A DNA stretch of 64,000 nucleotides, taken from assembly GCF_009870125.1 (NCBI RefSeq), contig NC_046681.1, positions 14,831,001 to 14,895,000 of the forward strand. The letters are read 5' to 3'. The number at the start of each line of letters is the position of its first letter. Position 1 is the first letter of the stretch. The notes under the pieces are model-generated. The model ran no database searches, was not told the DNA's origin, and was given only the letters and a program-made list of their open reading frames with translations. Position numbers and translations under genes: made by a program. Shown here in pieces: positions 1-12,571 of the stretch. This stretch comes from Drosophila pseudoobscura. Its lineage: Eukaryota; Arthropoda; Insecta; Diptera; Drosophilidae.

Positions 1-3000
1 TGTGAGTGTGTGTGTGATTGAAACGAGTCGTCAACGGAACGGTGTATCGCCGCTGCAGCTGCCCCCTGCCCGTTCTCCTCCTCTGCTGCTGCTGCTGCCC
101 CTCCCCTCCCACCCTTGTGGCTACGCTACCTGTTACCTGTGCCAAAGAGTTACCTTATATCGTATCGTAGGCCTGGCCAGAGGCGCCACAAGTCTTGTGC
201 AAATAATCGAACACACCTTTGAATTTCGAGTGAGATTTACTCTGTTCTCTGCTCCACCATCTCCCAGCCCAGGCAAAGATCGATGCTGATTAGCCCAGAC
301 ATGCATGTCCGTCCGCGTGTGACATGTGTTCTACTAATAATTTGTGGACAAATATTTTGCCCCTGAGTGTTACCCAAGTGTTAAATGCCATAACTATTGA
401 TTTTAATGGCTCTGTTTGCTCTGTTATCGGTAGGGTTTCAGAGGTGTTTCCACGCGTGTTAAAACAGATCTTCCTATATTCCAAACTAACGATAGTTGTA
501 GCTTCCTCCATCTATCCCACGAATCCTATCCTTCTTTATCCTATATGTCTTTATAAAGTTCTTACAAAACTCATGCCTATCGCTTGATCGATAATTATCG
601 ATAGGCTCGAGATAGTTTTATCATCACTAGAAACTTTAATCGCCTCTACGCGTAGCTACGCTTGGTTTACGAACTGTCGAAAGCAAGTGCAAATTGTATG
701 CTTAGGCGCATGTGCTAATTTTAATGTTGATTATTTGTTTTGTTTATGGCTAAAACTAGCGGCATTCTTACTCACTCTCCCTCTCTTATTCTCTCTTTGT
801 GGCTCAGAGTTCAATGTACATTTTGTCATTTTGTTCAATTGTATTCGGAAATTGTTTATTACTCATTAATAAGGCACTCGAGAGCGTGGGTCAATGAAAT
901 CGTTTACACAAATGCATATTCGCCTCCCTCCCCATATTTCCCCTCTATGCTTCTTCCTTTTTAATGGGTTTTCGTAAGAGATCTGTACTGGTCGAAAGCA
1001 GCGTCATTCAGCTTGGCCCCAGGCCAAAATAATGATTGCATGCGGCATGCGGTGATGGTGAGACGTTCATTCATCACTTGCGGAAATGCTGATCTGTTTA
1101 ATACTCTGATCTATGGGCGTGTCGTTTGTGGCTTATCCCCATTGACCGGGGGCAGAATAAACTGAATAAATGCCGATAAAGTCGGATATTCGGATGCTAC
1201 ATGAAAGTGATAATTTATATTGGATCAAAAAGTAATACAATTTACTTGGATAATGCTGGATAAGCTACGATTCTACATATTTTTAATTTATTCAGACAGA
1301 TGACTGCGAATATGACTTATCCGTGGTTTAGTTTCGACTTGGATAAAGCCGGATAAGCATTATTAGTGATTTGGAGATTAATTTCTAATGAATTCAAACT
1401 GAAAAACAAGGATTTAACTTATCCGTTGCTTAGTTTGAGCTCGGATAATGCCGGATAGTTGTTATTAATAACTATAAACTTATATTTGCCGTTTTGGTAT
1501 TAAAGAGATTGTTGCTAGGCTTTTTGGATAATGATAATATTTACATAACTCATTGGAATTGTATGGAAAGCCCCTTTAGTAGGAAAACAAATTATAGATG
1601 ATGTATGACGCGCACGCGTTACCATTTATGAATGGATTTTCACAGATAGCACATATCCGTTTTATCTCGAATTAATCATGATATGATATGTATTATGGGA
1701 AACGCGCTAACAATGTAGAAAGACGTTGAACGCAAACCGACCGAGAATAACTGCTTCATGATGCACGATCGTACAATTTCCCGCAATTTATCATTGATTC
1801 ATGCCAATGATCAAATCATAATAGTTATCTCTTCTGATCAATGAATAATAATCGGATAATTGTATTAATCATCAGCAGGAATTTCCATTTTTCATTTCTT
1901 ATCAAGTGTATTAGTCCATAAATGGCTTATACTAAGTAAATTTACAATTGGATTTTGGCATTATAGGCACTTATTATCTGGGAGATAGCCCAGCCATAGA
2001 TTGCGTTGCCTTGATTCATGTAGAAACGTTTAAGGCGCTATCAGCAGTAGGGCCAGAAGCAGAAGTAGATTGCAGATTACGATTCGAGACAAGCGGAGGG
2101 AGGACCTTGGCTTGTTAACTGGGCCTTATCTGCAAGTACAGAGAGCATTTAATAGGTCACGGCGTATTTCCGGTAGTCCATCCACAACTTACAGACATTT
2201 TATCTTACTCATTCTACTCTCTCTTCTGCCTCTACGTGGTGTTTCCCGCTCCCTTCCGATACGCTCCCTTTGTTAACGCTTTATTCCACTCCATTGCCCC
2301 AACAGCATAAAGAGAAGGAAAAAACGAGAACGTAAAACTTGTTTACCACAAAATGTCGTCGCAGTTTTAGTAGCACACATCATGTCATCAGGTTCTTAGA
2401 ATCCCACAATTTCATCATGAATTCTGATTATGAATCAGGCACGAAATCCATTTGGGTTCGAACTCTGGAGACTGGAAAACCTATCCCAGAAATGTACTTT
2501 GTTTTGTTTATTTTTTGTTTGTTTTATTGTTTAATGAATCGAAAGATATTTTAGCGGAATCGAAGCCCATTTGTAAGAGTTCTATAATGAAATAAGTGCC
2601 TGGAAGATCTATTATTTGAAGCGACTCTAGAAATATCGATGAAGTATGAAGCATAGTAAGGCCTTGCTCTCAAGATATTCGACGAGAGTGCAACAACAAA
2701 ATACATGTCGATAGTTGTTCCAGAGAAATTAAATGCTAATGCAATTTTGGTCATATTTCTACGATCTAAGGGTCTATATGATAGACAAATATCTAACGAT
2801 ACGAAAGAAAGCATGATATGAATCGCAGAATCAATCGGTCTATATGGTAATTAATTATCGATAGCTGACAACTGTCTCTTAAAGAAAAAGCCGGAAACGG
2901 AAGAACTTTCCGTTTCATTTAAATGATTTCTGCTGAGAACAGGTCTCATTATTGTGTACGAAAAAATCTGTTAATTGTATTCATTGATGCTGTGCTCTGT

Positions 3001-4330
3001 GCGAGATGATGATTCTGATGCACTTCCTTATGTCCGAACCGAACCGAACCGACCGATACGATGCGATCCGATCCGTTTCCACACTCTTGTTTTTCGTCCC
3101 CCGGAAATGTATCCACAGCCAAATTTGTTCATCGTCTGGCGGCCAATGCTCTTCCTCTTTCATGGATGCTTTTGTTCTTGTTTTTGTTGTAAACAAAGCA
3201 TAAATTCAGCTTCGCTTCAGTCTGTTTGCCATAAAAATACCAAAAACAAAAATGGGGGGAGTGAAAATGTTACGATTATGGCGCAACTTCACCCACACAT
3301 GAGAGACCAAGAGCCAAGAATCAGTCCAAAAATAGAAGAACCAAACAAAAAACATAGAAAGAGAGGCAGCGGCCGGGCCAAATTTAGTAAATGATGTGAA
3401 TGCCGTGGGCGTGCCACAGAAACGGTGGTGTCTCCTCCGCCAGCTGCTGCTGCTGCTGCAGATCGATGCAGTCATGTAATTGGCATCTATACACGTTTGA
3501 CCGCCGCAGTCTGCACTTGCTCTTGGGTCTCTCGCTCTGTCTGACATAATCGCTTGGCATTTGGCTTCCCATTCGGCTGTCTCTCTTCTATCTCTCTCTT
3601 GTGCCCAACATGTTGCAAGAGTTTCTTTTTACCTCTTTGTTGCATAGTTTATGTTTTTTGTTTGTTTCGGTTTTCAGGTGTTTCCAGGTATGTGAGCTGC
3701 AGACAAGTTTTTTCTTTTGTAAAACCAAAAATGTTGTCCCTCTAGCCGTAAATCTGATTCTTTTAGTGCTGCTATGTTTTGGCAGAGGTGGAAAAAGTCT
3801 TAAACCTAAGACTATATGAGCCATGGCTAAGGCTGGAATGATATATGATCCTAAAAAGGATCTAGCTTGGGTTATGTGTGCCCGACAGTGGCTTCTTAAG
3901 GCTTCCAAGGCTTAAAACCCCATCTCAAAGGCGACTTTTATGGTTGGTGTTTCGGTGTAAGTGTACCCGCTTGAGGTAGTCATTAAGGAACATTCTTTAT
4001 AGCGGAAATTGGCAGATCAGAAATGGAGATCAGACTCTCTGAATGAAATCGTTCAATTTGTAATTTTATTGCCTTTTGGGATCGACTTTGCCAAAAGATT
4101 TATTTGGGAGACCTGCATTAATTATATCTCGCCATACATTTTGCGTGTGTGTTTTCCATTGAAACATATTTCGATTTTGATTTGTTTTCTGACTTTGAGT
4201 TGTCACTGGACTTGGACTTGACGTCATTTCCATTCCCATTTCCATTCCCCTTCCCCACTCGAAGCGGCTCTTCCCCTTGGCATTGCCGTGCCGCTCTCTA
4301 GCATTGATAAGCCCCCGTTGGCCCCAGAGT
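1..4330. other. Gene-free stretch upstream of raw
   Basis: I see no convincing gene here. The open frames are short, lack splice-compatible neighbours and have the composition of noncoding DNA. It contains GT/CT-rich low complexity at the start, a perfect DRE-type TATCGATA at 596-603, the GATA-motif cluster listed separately, and a run of ACCGA-type repeats near 3036-3075. It is either intergenic or an intron of an upstream gene or of a longer raw transcript that starts outside the window. Confidence 0.6.
1130..1535. repeat. Degenerate ~105-bp repeats rich in GGATAA/TTATCC
   Basis: Two clear copies, at about 1313-1380 and 1416-1475, share the layout ACTTATCCGT, then TTAGTTT, then GGATAA(A/T)GCCGGATA. 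Weaker relatives lie at about 1170-1200 and 1245-1275. The stretch holds about ten GATA-type hexamers in 400 bp. It could be an enhancer-like cluster or an eroded tandem repeat. No coding potential is seen. Confidence 0.5.
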
Positions 4331-4334
4331 AATG

Positions 4335-4380
4335 TATAAAACGTTTCTCAGCAGGAAATAGACTTGTGTTTCAGTCGCGA
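4335..4380 (+). promoter_or_regulatory. Candidate core promoter of raw (TATA and Inr)
   Basis: TATAAAA lies at 4335-4341 and an initiator TCAGTC at 4371-4376, with A+1 at 4373. The spacing of about 38 bp is a little longer than usual. The sequence after it is A-rich and 5'UTR-like up to the ATG at 4737. This would start at least one raw transcript, and other promoters may lie upstream of the window. Confidence 0.45.
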
Positions 4381-4736
4381 TTCTCCACTCAATTGGAATT
4401 AAACGGGCCGCCGGATAATTGTAATTGTATTCGGCGAAAACAAAATCATTTACAAATGATTTACGCAATCAATTACAAAATTTGTTTAAGCCACAACGCA
4501 AAAAAGATACAGATACAACAGATATGAGCGAATATATAGCGCAAAAATTGTGATATAAATATTTCAAAAAATAACAAGAAACAAAAACAAAGTGAAACGG
4601 TTTCAGAATGAAATGGAAATCAAGTAACTGCGTCGCAGAGAAATATGGCTATATACGATAAATAATATCCCATCTATTTTTCCCCTTTTGTGGCATACGC
4701 TACGTATACGCGATATTTAAATTTCCATTTGCCCAA

Positions 4737-7700
4737 ATGATGCAATTGTCAGTGCCCCCGCTGTTGCTGTTGATGCTGCTGCTGCTGCTGCTTCTGGTGA
4801 TGACGATGTCTTGTTGCCAACACACGGAGCAAGAGGCAGACGAAGCTGCCACAAAAATCTCGTAATGTGCATATAGATTTTGTTGTTGTTGTTTTTGTTT
4901 TTCCCTATTTATGGGTCGCGCTTACACTCGTACTCGGACTCGTACTCGTATTCGTCTCTCGATTGGGTGGCACATGTTTCGATGTGTCGCCACTGGGAAC
5001 GTGACTGGCATACGGATTGTGGCATTATACATATTGCCACTTATAGTACGAATCAGCGGTGGCTGTGCCTGTCCTTGGGGGAGTTCATTCATTGTTCACT
5101 TATAAGGAGAACCAGAAAAACAGTTTCCCGAATTGATTTATTTGGGCATATTTCATGAAAAAGTGTGCTGCCAGCATGTAGAACGTTTCAGCAATATAAT
5201 GAATGATTGTATGATGCATATTTATATCTGATAGATCCCCTCCACAGAATCATATCCACAAGTGATCAATAGTTTGCTTCCATAAACGATTTCCTCGCGA
5301 TTGGCCATCGCTTTCTCGAGAGTCTATTTTTAAACGTTAACTTTATTGAGTAACCACTTATTTGTTATTAATATTTCCCCTCCATCCTTTTCTCCTTACA
5401 GAGAAGTCCTGAATGCATGGCGTGCCAAGGCCCGCTGCAATGTGGTGCCCGACGAGCGTACCCAGGAGCTCTTCCACGAGCTAAGCTTCCATCCCAGCCA
5501 AAAGCAGAGTAAGTACTCTAAATACAGTGAATGTCCACTAGAACAGATAACTAATTGATTGTTTCACCCAACAGTTAGCGAAATGCTGCAAACGGCCAAG
5601 AAGGTGGCCCGCAAGGGGGGCAGTGGACAGCCAAATGGCCTGACATTTGGACAGTTTTGCGTACTGGCCGCGGATTTGAAGCGTTTTCGGTGAGTGTTTT
5701 TCGATTGATCTTTCTTTAGCCCCTGATTTAACAAATATTTCCTGCAGGGCTTCAACGATTTCGAATCAGACATCAAACTACTGCGAGTACCAGCAACTAT
5801 CCGCGGGCTCAGGCTCTCTGCTCCAGCAACAGCAGCAGCAGGATGATACCCCATCGACTGCCGCCTCACCTGCCGCCTACAGCCATAGCAATGGCAAGAA
5901 GCTGGACAACCATGGCACCGAACTGCGGAGCACCAAATCCTTTAGCAGTGTCGATGATACCAAAAAGAAAAAGAACGCCAGCAATGAGCCCGTGGAGGTG
6001 TTCCTTGGGGGCTCCTGCAATCCCACAACCTGGCGAGCGGACGTTGCCATACCAGCCCTGAAAGAGCTGGGCATTTCATTCTATAATCCTGTAAGTCACA
6101 TCCCCCCAGATAGCTTGGGAAGAAGCAATAGCTTATTATCAATTTTCTTTCGATTTTTGTAGCAAGTATCCGATTGGACGCCCGATCTCATCGAGCTCGA
6201 GCATCGAGCTAAGGAAAAGGCCCGTGTATTATTCTTTGTTATGGATTCGGAAACACGCGCATCTGCTGGTGCCATCGAGGCGGCACACATAGCGGGTCAA
6301 AACTGCAAGCAGCTGGTGTTGGTTTTGCATCCGTATAAACCAAATCAGAAGATACTGAACGAGCCTATTTCACAGCAGTACGTAAAGAGTGAAAAATGAA
6401 TGCATTTAAGAGCTATAGGAGGGGATATAAAATCAATTATCTTTCGATGTACGGCAGGGCATTGCAAACCCAGTTCCATTTGGAGCACATTCGCACTCGC
6501 TGATGATGTTGTTCTTACCAAAAATTGTGTCCTGCTATGCCTAAAGCTCCTAAAACGCATTGTAGAGCATTCCTTTAACTAAAACCAATGTCATTCCACA
6601 GAGAATACCTCGATCTGACTCGCAATCAGATGATACTTAAGGAGCTGGTCTCCCGTCGCGGTCTCCCAGTCCTGGAGAACATACCCTCCGGATTGCAGCG
6701 CACCAAGGAAATACTGTCGGGCATCAGGGATCCGCCGTCCAAGATATCTTCCATTTTAGAGTGAGTTTTGCTAAGAGTTTAAATAATGTTTCCTCTGCTA
6801 ATTTTTCGATGTGTTTTTGCAGTACCGTACGCGGGGCCTTCGATCGGGTGAACCCGCAAAGCGACCTACTCACTGTGGAACAGTGCAAACGTGCTCTCTT
6901 ATTCTTAGGCTATGCTCAGAGTTTAGTTAATTTAGATAATCTAACCAAGATCATAATTAATCAGCGCGAATCGCTGAAATTCCTGCAAACGCACAGCTCA
7001 AAGATCGATCCAAATGAAGATTCAGATCTGCCCATCATGGCCAACCAGGAGCTCATCGACTTTGATCTATTCTGTGTGATCTCGGCCTACCTGTCCGTCC
7101 TGCAGCAAGAGATCCACGAGAGTGGCTGCATCTCGCCCATCAAGGGCACAAATGTGCCACCACCACAGGTTTACTTTACCAACGGTAGGTCCTGCCCTCC
7201 CCCTACATTCGTCTGACACCCGACTAATCCCTGGCTCGTTCATTCAGCACCCGATGTGGACATCTATTATTCGGCCAGCAAGAACATCTCGCGCACCTCG
7301 AGCAACGCCAGTGTACCGTCCAACAGCAGCAGCGGCATTGGCCACGATCTGGAACGCCAGAGCCTGTTCGAGCAGCTGAGTCGCAGCCGGGACAGTGGCA
7401 CCTCCTCTCCGCAGCCAGCCGCCGCGAGCAGTCTAGGTAAAAGCTCCAAGCCTCAGATCTTGCTGAACGTCGAGTCCATTGAAACAACCGAAATAATCAC
7501 CACCAAAACGATAGAAACCAAGCCAGGCGGCACGCATCCTGCGTCTGCGGCGGCCCCCACCGAGGAGGAGGAGAGCGACTCCAACGATTCGGTCTTCTCG
7601 AGCAGCAGCTCCATTGCCAGTGCTGGGGATGCACTCTGTTGTGGCGGACTTGATCTGCGCGATGTCTATCTGGGCGGCAGCTGTGTGATGCGCACCAAGT

Positions 7701-8379
7701 GGCGTCAAGAGCTGGCCGTTCCCTACCTGCAGTCGAAGAACGTCAGCTTCCACAGCCCAGCCCTGCACGAGAGCATACAGCTTCAGTCGCAGCAGCAACC
7801 GCAGCAGCAGCAACCGCAGCAACAGCAGCAGCCTGGACTGCATGAGCAACAGCAGCAGCAGCGCTCGTTTGTCCGCACGCGTCGAAAGTGCCGCGGCAAT
7901 CAGCTGCAGCTGGAGGAGCAGGAAGAGCTGACGGTAGCCGAGGAGTCGCTCAGCTGGTCGCTGCCACCGGTGTCCGTGCGCCATAACCTGTACAATCCCT
8001 CGCTGCTTGACTCCAGCAGAGTGCTGCTCTTTGTGATCACCAATGAGACGCGTTCCCTGGCCCCCATGACACTGGCCGCCCACTGCATTGGCCTCATGTA
8101 CAATGTAGTGCTTGCGGTCCAAATGCTGCCCGAGGATTGTGTGCTCGGTGGCGAAAAGGTAAGTTAAGAGATTGAATGGGCTATTGGTTTTGGATTGCTA
8201 ATCATTCTGTGGTTTCCTTTCAGCTAACTGTGGCCGCCATCAAGGACTACAATCGCGGACGGTCGTACCTCATCGATTTGGCCAAGCGGCAGGGCGTGCC
8301 CGTGTTCAATGACATACGGGCGGCCCTTGACTGCACTGTGGCCAAGGTGCAGGCGTACAACAATCGCGATCGTTGCTAA
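4737..8379 (+). CDS. raw: Raw, protein with duplicated 2-deoxyribosyltransferase-like domains
   Basis: Nine coding exons fit in phase: 4737-4861, 5402-5508, 5575-5689, 5748-6090, 6163-6377, 6602-6760, 6823-7184, 7248-8158 and 8224-8379. They total 2493 nt (830 aa). Exon 1 is the least certain: it encodes a Leu-rich, signal-like start (residues 9-21), its donor GTAATG overlaps an in-frame TAA, and its phase fits exon 2. The rest is secure. An EF-hand-like region (about 43-115) is followed by a domain from residue 198 (VFLGGS..W..) with a putative catalytic Glu269. A second EF-hand-like stretch (about 355-450) is followed by a second domain from about 613 (VYLGGS..W..), which is interrupted by polyQ (about 655-681) and has Leu751 where Glu is expected. 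In D. melanogaster, raw limits JNK signalling in dorsal closure and shapes the gonad. Its enzymatic activity is unknown to me. Confidence 0.85.
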
Positions 8380-9004
8380 TTCGTACCTGTATTCAAGTTC
8401 CAGCACGTGACAATTTTTAAGCTTATTTCTAAACTAAATCTAAATCCTAGTGCAATTTATATTGTTTTCTACGCCCGTGACCATGCCCCATGTCCCATGC
8501 CCCAAGCCTCCTACTACCACTAATCTGAATGCTTTATAATCGTATTCTGAAATGGTCCCCCTTCTCTATAGTTGATTCTATGCGTAATACGTAATAACTT
8601 AATCTATAATTTAAGTGTAAAACCACTAAAATGTCGTCGCCCAGACAGCGCATTTCATAACCCTATGGAGGCGGCTCTTCGGTCTCTTTCGGCCTCCCCC
8701 TCCATATATGATAATTTATTATAATTTATTTAACATATACGAGTAACGAGTAATCCATGTAGTACATGTGCTAAGCTGTAACTGTAAATATCCACACAAA
8801 CATGTACAATTCTAGTGCATAAGCAATGCAAAAACCCACTAAACTATATATTTTATATATTCTTAGCGAGCATGCAAATATAATTAATGTAATAATTACC
8901 ATATAAAACCCAACCCCCCTATATTATACACGCATACAGATATTGACCCCCACTGTACCAGTTGGCTGGACAAAAAATATCTCAATAAACAAATTTTTCT
9001 AACA
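8380..9004 (+). terminator. raw 3'UTR and polyadenylation region
   Basis: This is AT-rich sequence after the raw stop codon with no open frame of interest. AATAAA at 8984-8989 is the best polyadenylation signal and sits directly against the P5cr-like fragment that begins at about 9005. Confidence 0.5.
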
Positions 9005-9496
9005 TATGATTGTGAGGTCCTGGAGCACACAGACGTTGTGTTCATCTGCGTCAAGCCGCACATCCTAGGGCAATGCGCCTCGCAGCTCAAGTACAAGCAT
9101 GTGCCGTCCGCCAAGGATGCCAGCAAGCTCATCGTTTCTGTGCTGGCGGGAACAAGCCTCAAAACCCTAGAGGAAAAGTTCGACTTCATCGAAAGTTCGG
9201 GCCCGAAGGTGATCCGGACGATGCCCAACACATCGATGCAGGTCGGCGAGGGCTGTACCGTGTACACGGGCAACGCTCGGGTTACGCACCAGGATCTGGA
9301 GAAGGTGCACATAATGCTCAACGCGCTGGGATTGGCCCAGCAAGTGCCGGAGCAGATGATCGACGCCGTCACCGGCTTGGCTGGCTGTGGGCCAGCCTTT
9401 GTCTACACAATAATAGAGGCTCTGGCCGATGGTGGTGTCAAGCAGGGTGTGCCACGGGCAATGGCCCTGCAGTTTGCAGCTCAGACCTTACTGGGA
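9005..9496 (+). pseudogene. Truncated pyrroline-5-carboxylate reductase copy
   Basis: About 164 uninterrupted codons match the middle of P5C reductase, the NADPH-dependent last step of proline synthesis. Recognisable features are VKPH, the RTMPNT segment and the AVTGLAGCGPAFVY segment. The N-terminal Rossmann GxGxMA start and the C-terminal dimerisation helices are absent, and homology stops abruptly after the residues QTLLG. There is no start codon at the family position. It lies just past the raw polyadenylation signal. The lack of stops or frameshifts suggests a fairly recent partial duplication. A fusion exon of a longer raw transcript is possible but unsupported. Confidence 0.8.
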
Positions 9497-10983
9497 AATC
9501 ATCCTATTCTGAAACTACAATTTTTTTGTTTATTTCCAGTGGGTAGAAGAATTTTAGTGCAGTTTAGGTGAAATATAACGTGGTCTTTTCTTAAGCAAAG
9601 GTTGGGATGGACCAACAGGAGTTTTTATTATATGTATGTGTTATTTATATGTTTTCCAGCGGTTTAACTACAGTTTCCATCCCGTTTAAATAGGGGGGGG
9701 GGTTAAGTGGGCTAAGTTTGTTTTTTCATCGGCGCTCTCTCTCTCTCCGAGGAACGATAAGCGTATGTAGGTGTGACCACCAGTGCTGCCGACTACGCTT
9801 TTTTCCCGTCAGATCTGGCTTTTTTTAAAGACCATATCGGGAAAAATTTACAATCAAAACACAAAAAAGGGAAAGCGAAAGTACCGCCAAAGCCGAACGT
9901 GAACCCTAGGCTTGGACGTTGTGCTGGACCAAATTCAAATGATACCATTCAAATACAGACCAGCGGCGACCTTTGGCGCTAAAACCTTTTTTTAAGCAAA
10001 ATCCAAAAAAAGCAAGTATTAAAAATAAGCCAGTTAAGTAGAAAATTGATTCATCAATCGTATAAAAATATGTGGGCATGGCTAAATGTTCAATATAGCT
10101 AGTAATATTCGCCGGAATATCAAAATTGAGCAATTGGAACGATACTCGTTTGTTTGTGCTACTGTTGTTTGAGCAAAAGTGCCTTGTGCGTCTGCCGACG
10201 GTGGCAGTAAATCCAGATGTCACAGGGCACTCGCAGAGTGCAGCCAGATCGCCGCGTTTTGTGACACCCTGGCAGCACTCAACACGATCGGCAAGTAAAA
10301 TTCTGACATGAGCGAAACGGCACACACTCTCACTCTCATTCAGTAATAGTATTTGTTGCTATTTCTGCACCAGCTCCGTTTTAACTTAGTTAGTTGAAAC
10401 AATAAAATGTGATTTTCCACTGCGGCCGGCCCCCTGCACTCGCGTTCCCTCCGTGTCTGTGCGCGCTCGCGTGTGTAAGTGTGTTATTGTTTAGCCCCCT
10501 CTGCCCAAATTGGCGACTTTGATTTCAGTCGCCAAATCGAATCGAATTGCGGGGTCCACCGGGTGGACTGGCTGTCGTTCTGTCAGTCGTACGGAATGTG
10601 TAATGCGAGTGTCAGTGTGTGAGAGTGTCAGCGGGTTCAATCAACTGTACTATTCCAGTAGTATGACATTCCCCAACTAGTCTGGAGAAACGGCAAAACT
10701 TAGTTACGAGGCCTAACACTGCCGCAGAGAAGAGAGCACAGAAGCATACTTACTGAATGCGTTTCATTACTGTATAAAAATATTAAAGCAAATTAATATT
10801 TTGTTATTTTGTCTTGCAAAAACAACTACGTAACATTTCAATGCAGCAGCAGCGGCAGAAAGAGAACGCGACACTTGCTGCTCGGAGAGCGAGCGCCACA
10901 AAGAGCGCCCCCTACGCAAGAGAGTGATAAGTGAGAGGAGAGGAAAGGCGACCGACTCTCTGACGTTTCGCGCTGGTCGCTTT
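9497..10983. other. Spacer between the P5cr fragment and the Hnf4 promoter
   Basis: No gene is supported. It contains a G10 run near 9693, a CT microsatellite near 9736, a motif-1-like TGTGACCA near 9773, and a copy of a dispersed repeat (separate entry). From 10860 to 10950 it is GAGA- and GAGCG-rich, as expected just upstream of a fly promoter. Confidence 0.5.
10010..10135 (+). repeat. Dispersed repeat, copy 1 (MITE-like)
   Basis: About 120 bp align, by eye at roughly 80-85% identity, to the reverse complement of 41580-41700. Shared blocks include GCAAGTATT, AAGTAGAAAATTGATTC, ATCAATCGTATAAAA and TAGCTAGTAATATTC. The core contains the small palindrome ATTGATTCATCAAT. No coding capacity is seen, so it looks like a short nonautonomous element. 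Confidence 0.6.
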
Positions 10984-11020
10984 TATAACGGACCTCGCCG
11001 AAGCCCTAGTTGAGTCAAGT
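10984..11020 (+). promoter_or_regulatory. Candidate Hnf4 upstream promoter
   Basis: TATAA at 10984-10988 is followed by an initiator-like TCAAGT at 11015-11020 (A+1 at 11017), which puts TATA at about -33. GAGA/GAGCG-rich sequence precedes it. The downstream sequence has 5'UTR character and ends in a good splice donor at 11659. Confidence 0.45.
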
Positions 11021-11658
11021 GACGTTCGAAGACGGCGGCGCAGAGGCCAGAAAAACACAACAAATATTAAAGCATATTCCCCGTTTGATTGATATAAATG
11101 AATATGCAGTGCGGCCCAGTTATACAGTTATACAACTGGAACAAAATCACTCTCTTACAAGTGTGTGTGTGCAATCTTCCTCCTGCTCTTTCTCCGGGTT
11201 TTAATTAAACGCCAGAGATGAATATCACACAGGCCATATCCACAGATGCAGCAGCAGCCAAAGCAGCGAAAAGTGTAAAAGTGCAATAAAAATTAAAATT
11301 TGAGTGCCAAAAGCCAGACAACAATAATAAAAGTGAAACAAAATCAAAGTAATCATAAAAACAAAAACAAAAATCACACCCGGCAGCGACTTTTGTTATA
11401 ACGAGCTTCGAATCCGAATCACATAAAGAAATCAACAAGTGTGCGTCTGGGTCTGGTCTCTCACGTCTGTTTCGCTTTCATTCATGCGCTCAAAGTTGAG
11501 CACCGACAACCACAACAATAACGGCAACAAAGGCTGATAAAAGCCCAGAAGCAGAAGCAGCAGCAGCAACACCAACAACAACAACAACAGTTACAACTAC
11601 AACGCCAGTTAGAAGTCTGTCTGACCGAAAGAGAGACACACAGAGAAGAGAGCTTTAA
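11017..11658 (+). other. Probable noncoding first exon of Hnf4
   Basis: A-rich, CAA/CAG-rich leader sequence is typical of long Drosophila 5'UTRs. It ends at a consensus donor (AA|GTAAGT at 11658/11659). The next suitable acceptor on this strand is at 15550, before the Hnf4 coding exon at 15618. The linkage is inferred from splice sites only. Confidence 0.45.
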
Positions 11659-12571
11659 GTAAGTCGTTGATTCCATTCCTAGCGCAAGTCGCTTAACCGT
11701 TAGTAGGAACCCTTACCGATTTTTTCGCTTGTGGCTAAGCGTTTTTGTGGGACACACAAGCTTTTTGGTTTAAAAATCGGTGGATAATTGAGGGGAGAAT
11801 CATTTAGCCATACAGTGCGGTTCGTGGGTACGTGGGTGTTTGGAGCAAAAATGGATTTACGAACATGTGAGAGATGGAAATTATATACATATTTATTGTT
11901 TATAAATCGAGCGGTGAATATCAAGGAATTTTACATTTTACATCTATAAAAAGGGGCCATAAGGGTAATATAATTTAAATTTCTGAAACATAAAGGACAG
12001 CAATCAGTACATTTTTATTTACGGACATTTCAGACATTGAACAAATATTTTAGAAAGTGATTCCATATATTGAAGGAAAAGCACGATTTTCATATACAAA
12101 AATTATCTTTTTTCATTTACAAAATTGGCTGTTCGGATCTCTTATATTTTTGCATGCATCAATAACCATTCGACTTAATCGACGTCAAAGCTCAGTCTTA
12201 AAGTTCTGAAACGCACTGTACACAGCTAGATCAAGAGATAGTAGGCATGCATTCAACCGTAGAAGCCGATGGGCCACGTGTACCGCATGTAAACAGAGCG
12301 GGAAGCTAATGACATCTCGATGGTTGATGGCTGGTGGGTGTGTGGCGGCGGGATAATCACTCGCAGATCAGATCTGTTGGGTAACCAGATAAGAGAGAGA
12401 TGTGCATACAACATTCCAGCCAAAGCAAGGTTTTTCCAGACCCTTCAACCGGGCCCAAAAGTATGCAATGTAGCAGCTTAAAGGATTATTCCCAGGAGGA
12501 AAAAGAAACTCCAAACTCATTTACGATCATCAGTAGAGCCTATGATCAACATTTATTTATAAACAATCGAA

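Noticed and set aside
7433-8122. 229-codon minus-strand frame
   Set aside because: It is antisense to raw exon 8, and its Leu runs mirror the polyQ tract.
9773-9982. 69-codon plus-strand frame after the P5cr fragment
   Set aside because: It begins with GTG, has no family match, and overlaps motif-1-like promoter sequence.
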